9,833 nt of DNA, taken from assembly GCA_030747885.1 (NCBI GenBank), contig JASLJW010000161.1, forward strand, positions 1 through 9,833. Direction: 5' to 3'. The notes beneath the pieces are model-generated. The model was not told the DNA's origin, ran no database searches, and saw nothing but the letters and a program-made list of their open reading frames with translations. Source of the stretch: Candidatus Thalassarchaeaceae archaeon (GTDB lineage: Archaea; Thermoplasmatota; Poseidoniia; Poseidoniales; Thalassarchaeaceae). The translations under genes were made by a program, and so were the position numbers. This document shows, piece by piece, positions 6,166-9,833 of this stretch. The stretch's first letter is position 1. Every line of letters begins with the position of its first letter.

Positions 6166-6447
6166 TCAAACACCCTCTTCATCGCTTTCATCGTCTAACT
6201 TGATTTCGATTGGGAATCCTTCCTCTCGAGTAACTACAACATTAATTCGTCGAGGAGGCTTTTGCATTCCCCGTTCCCAAATCTTATGATTCACAGTTTC
6301 ATCAATCCAAATGGTTTCTTCATTTGTGACTTTCATGTGTCTAACGACGTGTCGCTTGACTTCTTCTATTGCTCTATTAGCACGATGGTTACGTGAAACC
6401 TTCCAAGCACCACGCAGAGGGATAGTCATTTTTCGAATATCTGCCAT
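6166..6447 (-). CDS. rpl31e: 50S ribosomal protein L31e
   Basis: This is a 93-aa large-subunit protein of the L31e family, found in archaea and eukaryotes near the exit of the peptide tunnel. TIPLRGAWKVSRNHRANRA (8-26) and the KIWERGMQKPP segment (55-65) are diagnostic. The C-terminus is acidic (DDESDEEGV), somewhat longer than in many archaeal homologues. GAGGTGAT, a full match to the 16S rRNA tail, lies just before the ATG and overlaps the L39e stop, with only 4 nt between the genes, so translation is probably coupled. Confidence 0.96.
   Translation of the reverse strand: MADIRKMTIPLRGAWKVSRNHRANRAIEEVKRHVVRHMKVTNEETIWIDETVNHKIWERGMQKPPRRINVVVTREEGFPIEIKLDDESDEEGV
6171..6177 (-). promoter_or_regulatory. 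Ribosome binding site deciding the S17e start
   Basis: Read on the minus strand this is GAGGGTG, 6 nt before ATG 6164 and inside the last codons of L31e. It supports the short S17e start over the in-frame ATG at 6191. Confidence 0.6.
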
Positions 6448-6451
6448 GAAA

Positions 6452-6607
6452 TCACCTCTGTAGTTTGGATCGGCGCCAATTATGACGCTTAGGATGAGAA
6501 GTAACCTTCCTATTTGTTCGTAGGATTACCCATACTGGGACCCTACGATTGGTTTTAGCGACCTTGTTTAGACGCTGCTTCTTCCCGAAAGTTTTCCTTG
6601 ATGACAT
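6452..6607 (-). CDS. rpl39e: 50S ribosomal protein L39e
   Basis: This is a 51-aa, very basic large-subunit protein that lines the exit tunnel. MSSRKTFGKKQRLNKVAKTN, then RRVPVWVILRTN and HPKRHNWRRSKL at the end follow the L39e family from start to stop, with the family's usual length of about 51 residues. GAGGTGA lies 5 nt upstream of ATG 6607. It is the second gene of the ribosomal operon, between S19e and L31e. Confidence 0.96.
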   Translation of the reverse strand: MSSRKTFGKKQRLNKVAKTNRRVPVWVILRTNRKVTSHPKRHNWRRSKLQR

Positions 6608-6621
6608 TTTTTTCACCTCAT

Positions 6622-7083
6622 TTACATTTCAGGAGCTGATTCCTCAGATGATGAACTCATTTTAACAGCCACACGGTCCAATAGTGAATGTGCAGTAGGT
6701 GTAATCACGCGACCTAGTGTTTTGGTTCCTGATGGATTCTTTTTGATTACGGTTAGTCCTGATTCGTCAAGTTGTTGCAAAATCTTCCGTGTGATGTTGC
6801 GGGAACCAGTCACGGCTCGGTTTGGCTTGACGCCTCTATTGCGTACTCCACCATACATTTGTGCTAGGTGGTTGGTACCGATTGGACCATGAATTGCTAC
6901 TTTGCGCAACATAGATGCTGCTCTAGTTTGCCACCAATCTTCCTGTACGGGTGGCATTTCTCGATGAGTTCCTGTCTTGACATCTACAGCCCATTCTGGA
7001 GCAACAACTAGCTCAAATTGATCCATTTCAAGCCTAATGGCTGCCACGAGATCTGTTGGAGGAACATCACGGTAGGACGTCAT
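6622..7083 (-). CDS. rps19e: 30S ribosomal protein S19e
   Basis: This is a 153-aa small-subunit protein needed for 40S/30S maturation. The family core is clear: DWWQTRAASMLRKVAIHGPIG at about 49-69 (DWW and RAAS being diagnostic), YGGVRNRGVKPN at about 77-88 and ILQQLDESGL at 101-110. The C-terminal tail is Ser/Glu-rich (SSSSEESAPEM), an acidic addition also seen as acidic ends in L31e of this operon. AGGTGA lies 4 nt before ATG 7083 and is preceded by a TATA-like element, so this is the first gene of the operon. The neighbouring order S19e-L39e-L31e is the common archaeal one, but without the PDCD5-like gene often found after S19e. Confidence 0.96.
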   Translation of the reverse strand: MTSYRDVPPTDLVAAIRLEMDQFELVVAPEWAVDVKTGTHREMPPVQEDWWQTRAASMLRKVAIHGPIGTNHLAQMYGGVRNRGVKPNRAVTGSRNITRKILQQLDESGLTVIKKNPSGTKTLGRVITPTAHSLLDRVAVKMSSSSEESAPEM

Positions 7084-7118
7084 CGAATCACCTGAGCGTC
7101 TCGGCGACTTTCCCCGTG

Positions 7119-7124
7119 TATATG
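7119..7124 (-). promoter_or_regulatory. Probable TATA box of the S19e operon
   Basis: Read on the minus strand the sequence is CATATA in the context TTCATATACACG. A start about 26 nt downstream would fall near 7094, giving a leader of roughly 11 nt that just includes the strong AGGTGA ribosome site. Position and context fit an archaeal promoter; the box itself is a moderate match. Confidence 0.5.
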
Positions 7125-7157
7125 AACCCTGTGAGTTCTAACCGCTGTCCATAACGC

Positions 7158-7169
7158 TGACGAACGTCA
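7158..7169. repeat. Perfect inverted repeat between the divergent promoters
   Basis: TGACG (7158-7162), AA, CGTCA (7165-7169) is a perfect 5-bp inverted repeat with a 2-nt centre. It lies between the minus-strand TATA-like box at 7119-7124 and the plus-strand one at 7183-7188. This is where a regulator of either or both promoters could bind. Five-base arms are short, so chance is a real alternative. Confidence 0.35.
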
Positions 7170-7182
7170 AATTATCTGATGG

Positions 7183-7188
7183 TTTAAG
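7183..7188 (+). promoter_or_regulatory. Possible TATA-like box of the membrane-protein gene
   Basis: TTTAAG in GATGGTTTAAGCG is the most TATA-like element before the gene on the plus strand. A start about 27 nt downstream would be near 7210-7213, only a few bases before the TTG 7218 and GTG 7224 start candidates. The match is weak. Confidence 0.3.
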
Positions 7189-7217
7189 CGCGAATTTGAA
7201 AGGGCACCGGTCATGGG

Positions 7218-8039
7218 TTGAATGTGCGCAGGGCCCTAAGTCAGAATCCGAACATGCTTCGGACAATCATTGGATTAGGCCTTACTCTCGTCTTAATCCT
7301 CAGTTATGCAGTATATTCTGCAACATTAGATTCAGCATTTTATCTTGCAGAAACCACGAATTCAGAAAATTCGATTCTGATTGAAGAAGATCCATCGAAT
7401 GGTTCGTATTCATTTGAAACAAATACGGCAATCACCTGGTTGAATATCACCATAGATAATTCACCGGTAGGAACGATTCTAGAGGTTTCGTCATTGGGTG
7501 GAGTATGGTGGCATCATCCGAATTTGGGTGGACTACATGAGGACAATACTCCATTCCAATGTTTTTCTCCTGATACATCTGATTATGAGGGATTGGTAGA
7601 ACATTGTACTAAATCATCGACTCATTCAATTGATGTGGATTCTCAAATCGAGTACTTTAGGGGGCTATTGTCGCAAGATCTACCCCTATCAGGGTCATGG
7701 GCATTTGTTGCAGATAATTCGACTGATGCAAACGAAATTGCTAATGAAACAGTAAATGATTCAATATTGGAACGTACATGGGTAGTTCGAATGACCGATG
7801 AAGATGGAGTTGCAATCAATACGAGTGGAATGGGTGTATCGGTATCTGTTGTCGAACATGAGATATTGGATGTTGCACCATACAGAATTGATCCCTTTAC
7901 TGAGATGATATGGGGAATGACTGCACTGATAGGTTGTTTCGGCATAGTTCTCATACTCCCAACTGCATTATACATAGCAGCATCTGCAAAATCAAAGAAG
8001 GATGCAATCGCATTGAAGCCATTTGATGAACAAAAATGA
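7218..8039 (+). CDS. Hypothetical exported protein with two membrane segments
   Basis: I do not recognise this family. From TTG 7218 it has 273 residues. A hydrophobic segment at about 14-36 follows a basic N-terminus (RR at 4-5), and a second lies at about 230-255. After it comes a Lys-rich tail (AKSKKD) that should be cytosolic. The roughly 190 residues between would lie outside the membrane, giving a hairpin-like topology. They contain two cysteines (115 and 130, possible disulfide), a Trp/His-rich patch (GGVWWHHPN at 94-102) and many Asn-X-Ser/Thr sites, common in exported archaeal glycoproteins. The start is uncertain: GTG 7224 and ATG 7254 (just before the hydrophobic stretch) are alternatives. 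The TATA-like box favours the longer forms. It is followed 40 nt later by another exported protein. Confidence 0.75.
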   Translation: MNVRRALSQNPNMLRTIIGLGLTLVLILSYAVYSATLDSAFYLAETTNSENSILIEEDPSNGSYSFETNTAITWLNITIDNSPVGTILEVSSLGGVWWHHPNLGGLHEDNTPFQCFSPDTSDYEGLVEHCTKSSTHSIDVDSQIEYFRGLLSQDLPLSGSWAFVADNSTDANEIANETVNDSILERTWVVRMTDEDGVAINTSGMGVSVSVVEHEILDVAPYRIDPFTEMIWGMTALIGCFGIVLILPTALYIAASAKSKKDAIALKPFDEQK

Positions 8040-8079
8040 CTGCCGTTTCGTTCATTAAGTCGTTAATAGATGGATATCT

Positions 8080-9833
8080 ATGAACAGGAGGTTCGGGACT
8101 CCGGCTCTTGGGTTGGTTTTTCTTCTTTTATTGGTATCATTACAACCAATAGTTTCAGCAGCATCTCCTAAGGCATCTGTCGATTTGACGCCCTCAACAT
8201 TCACAACATCATATGCCTCATCCAATGATGCGTCGTTGTATGACACCCTTTCTAGGACAACGACATTGAACAGAGCCCCAGAGTTATGGATTATTGATGG
8301 AATGTTGGGAGTTCAACATACATTGACTGCAGGTGTTGAGAATCTTGGAACCTTATCTGCTTCCAATGTGGCAGTTGAATTTGTAGTGTTGCATGATGAG
8401 TACGAGGGTTTTGAATTATTCAACACGACAGTATTCATCAGTCAAATCAATTCTGGCAGTACACAGACAGTTTCGGCATCATGGGTTCCAACATACAGCG
8501 GGAATCATACAGTTAGGCTCACAACAAGTCATGTTTCAGATACAAATCCATCCAATGATATTGGTTATTCGACAATTACCATTGGGTTCCTTTACGAGAG
8601 ATGTGAAACAACATCTTCGTGGAGTATGACTTCTAATTGGAGAATTGATGCGGATAATAGGCTGAATGGAGCATCATCATGCCGCATAGGTGGCACTAGT
8701 GCAACATCGAATTATGGGAATATGTGGACCGAGACATTGAGTAGTCCAGTATTGGATTTATCAGATGCGCACCCGAATCCAAACAATGGATATGGTTTAG
8801 GTTTCTTCTATACAGGTAACGTTCAGCAGGGCGATACAATGCAGATTCGTGTTGGATCTGGATCGAATGTTGCAAATCTAATTCCAAATGGCGGACTTAC
8901 TGGTGAGGTAAGTGGTCAACCAACATCGTGGTTAATCCAACTAAGTACGATTGCAGGGCGTAGTGTACCATGGTTGGAAATACCCCCTTCAGTAATGGGT
9001 CCAAATACAAGAATCGAATTTGTCTTCACCTCTGATAGCACTGGTACAGACGTAGGATATTGGGTTGAGGATATTGTCATGTTTTACGATCAGAGAGCAT
9101 CAGCGAGTGAATTTGAGCTTGATTTGCAGGGCAATCCCTCATCGACATCACAAAGGGGCGAATGGTCCGACATGGGTTTCACTGTCCGTAATAACGGGAA
9201 CATTACAGATCGTTTCACTTTGGATGCATTAGGCGTTCCATCTGAATGGGAGTATCGATTTACTCACCCCAGTGGCAGTGGTTTGTTAGCAGGAAGTGAA
9301 ATTACTATTGAAGCAGGTGAATCTCGTAATTTTAGACTTCAGACAAAACCTCACGAAGAAGCTTCTACAGGTTCAATACAAGGTACAATTTCTGTCCAGA
9401 GTGTACTTGAAAATACAGCTTCAGATTCCCTTTCATTCACTGCTGGAGTTGCACCACGGTATGAGTCAACATGGACATCGATATCTGCTGCTCCGAAATG
9501 TTCGCCGGGCAATGTATGTGGACATTCTGTATTGATTGAAAATTCGGGAGATGGAAGTGACACGTTTGTAATTACAATAGATGAAATTTCAGTACCTGAA
9601 GGATGGGCATTTGCGGTTGCATCAACACAAGAATCCTCGATTACCTTAGAACCTGGGCAGACACAAGTTGTTGATTTTACGATGGCAGTTCCATCAACTG
9701 CAATGCCTGGAGAGACAGCAGTAGTGGCCATTGTTTCGAATAGTCAAGCGGATTCAAATTCTGAATCAAGGCAACAGATTACTCTTGAAGCAAGTATGAT
9801 TTCTGATTTGAGAATTATCGAATCATGGAGTAC
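8080..9833 (+). CDS. Large secreted multidomain protein with CARDB-like modules (3' end outside the window)
   Basis: Open from ATG 8080 to the window edge, giving 584 residues with no stop. A signal peptide is clear: basic MNRR, a hydrophobic run to about residue 25, and VSAAS as a cleavage region. At about 75-170 there is an Ig-like, CARDB-type domain (VENLGTLSASNVAVEF, ending in SNDIGYSTITIG). A lectin-like or MAM-like beta domain follows at about 175-340, with Cys175 and Cys201 as a possible pair and GYWVEDIVMFYD near its end. Two further Ig-like modules begin at about 364 (NNGNITDRFTL) and 480 (ENSGDGSDTFVI), roughly 115 residues apart, each with a G-x-x-x-x-F-x-x pattern after a charged turn. 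A cell-surface role such as adhesion or substrate binding is inferred; no catalytic motif is visible in the part present. Confidence 0.82.
   Translation, partial: MNRRFGTPALGLVFLLLLVSLQPIVSAASPKASVDLTPSTFTTSYASSNDASLYDTLSRTTTLNRAPELWIIDGMLGVQHTLTAGVENLGTLSASNVAVEFVVLHDEYEGFELFNTTVFISQINSGSTQTVSASWVPTYSGNHTVRLTTSHVSDTNPSNDIGYSTITIGFLYERCETTSSWSMTSNWRIDADNRLNGASSCRIGGTSATSNYGNMWTETLSSPVLDLSDAHPNPNNGYGLGFFYTGNVQQGDTMQIRVGSGSNVANLIPNGGLTGEVSGQPTSWLIQLSTIAGRSVPWLEIPPSVMGPNTRIEFVFTSDSTGTDVGYWVEDIVMFYDQRASASEFELDLQGNPSSTSQRGEWSDMGFTVRNNGNITDRFTLDALGVPSEWEYRFTHPSGSGLLAGSEITIEAGESRNFRLQTKPHEEASTGSIQGTISVQSVLENTASDSLSFTAGVAPRYESTWTSISAAPKCSPGNVCGHSVLIENSGDGSDTFVITIDEISVPEGWAFAVASTQESSITLEPGQTQVVDFTMAVPSTAMPGETAVVAIVSNSQADSNSESRQQITLEASMISDLRIIESWS

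Noticed and set aside
6165..6191. Longer S17e start at the upstream ATG (adds nine residues)
   Set aside because: The family begins at MGNIR, the ribosome site GAGGGTG is placed for ATG 6164, and the longer form would overlap L31e by 26 nt.
7196..7384. 62-codon plus-strand frame at the start of the membrane-protein gene
   Set aside because: It overlaps, in another frame, the gene with a clear hydrophobic segment; its own product has no recognisable feature.
9351..9731. 126-codon open frame on the minus strand opposite the secreted protein
   Set aside because: No recognisable motif and no promoter or ribosome site. The plus frame is continuous from a signal peptide through repeated modules.
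1..9833. CRISPR array, tRNA or rRNA gene, insertion sequence, or defence system
   Set aside because: No regularly spaced repeats, tRNA-like folds, transposase motifs or recognisable defence genes were seen. Almost all of the DNA is occupied by the genes listed.

Overview
The window looks like chromosomal DNA of a low-GC archaeon. I infer a member of the Poseidoniia (marine group II/III Euryarchaeota). The evidence is the set of archaeal/eukaryotic-type ribosomal proteins S17e, L31e, L39e and S19e, an archaeal SPOUT tRNA methyltransferase, TATA-like promoters instead of -35/-10 boxes, and large surface proteins with CARDB-like modules next to housekeeping genes. The lineage is an inference; no rRNA gene is present to confirm it.

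Plus strand, 49-4303: a very tight operon of seven genes (gaps of +2, +8, +1, -4, -11 and -4 nt). The order is a small ribbon-helix-helix (RHH) DNA-binding protein, folE, a membrane-tethered trypsin-like protease, queE, queC, msrB, queD. FolE (GTP to dihydroneopterin triphosphate), QueD, QueE and QueC together form the complete route from GTP to preQ0, the 7-deazaguanine precursor of archaeosine in archaeal tRNA. The protease and the methionine sulfoxide reductase are unexpected guests. The first gene is preceded by a dense set of inverted and direct repeats that overlap a TATA-like box, which suggests the RHH protein regulates the operon. QueC keeps its ATP-pyrophosphatase motifs, but the four cysteines of its usual zinc site are replaced by Ser, Ser, Ser and Asp.

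Minus strand, 7083 down to 4298: a second operon, rps19e - rpl39e - rpl31e - rps17e - trmJ-like methyltransferase - DUF2071 protein. The first four are ribosomal proteins; S19e, L39e and L31e have strong Shine-Dalgarno sequences. This operon converges on the preQ0 operon, and the last genes overlap by 6 nt at their stop codons.

Plus strand, 7218 to the window end: two exported or membrane proteins of unknown function. One is about 270 aa with two membrane segments. The other is a large secreted multidomain protein cut by the window edge. They are divergent from the ribosomal operon across a 134-bp region holding one promoter for each direction and a short perfect inverted repeat between them. 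I saw no tRNA, rRNA, CRISPR array or insertion sequence.
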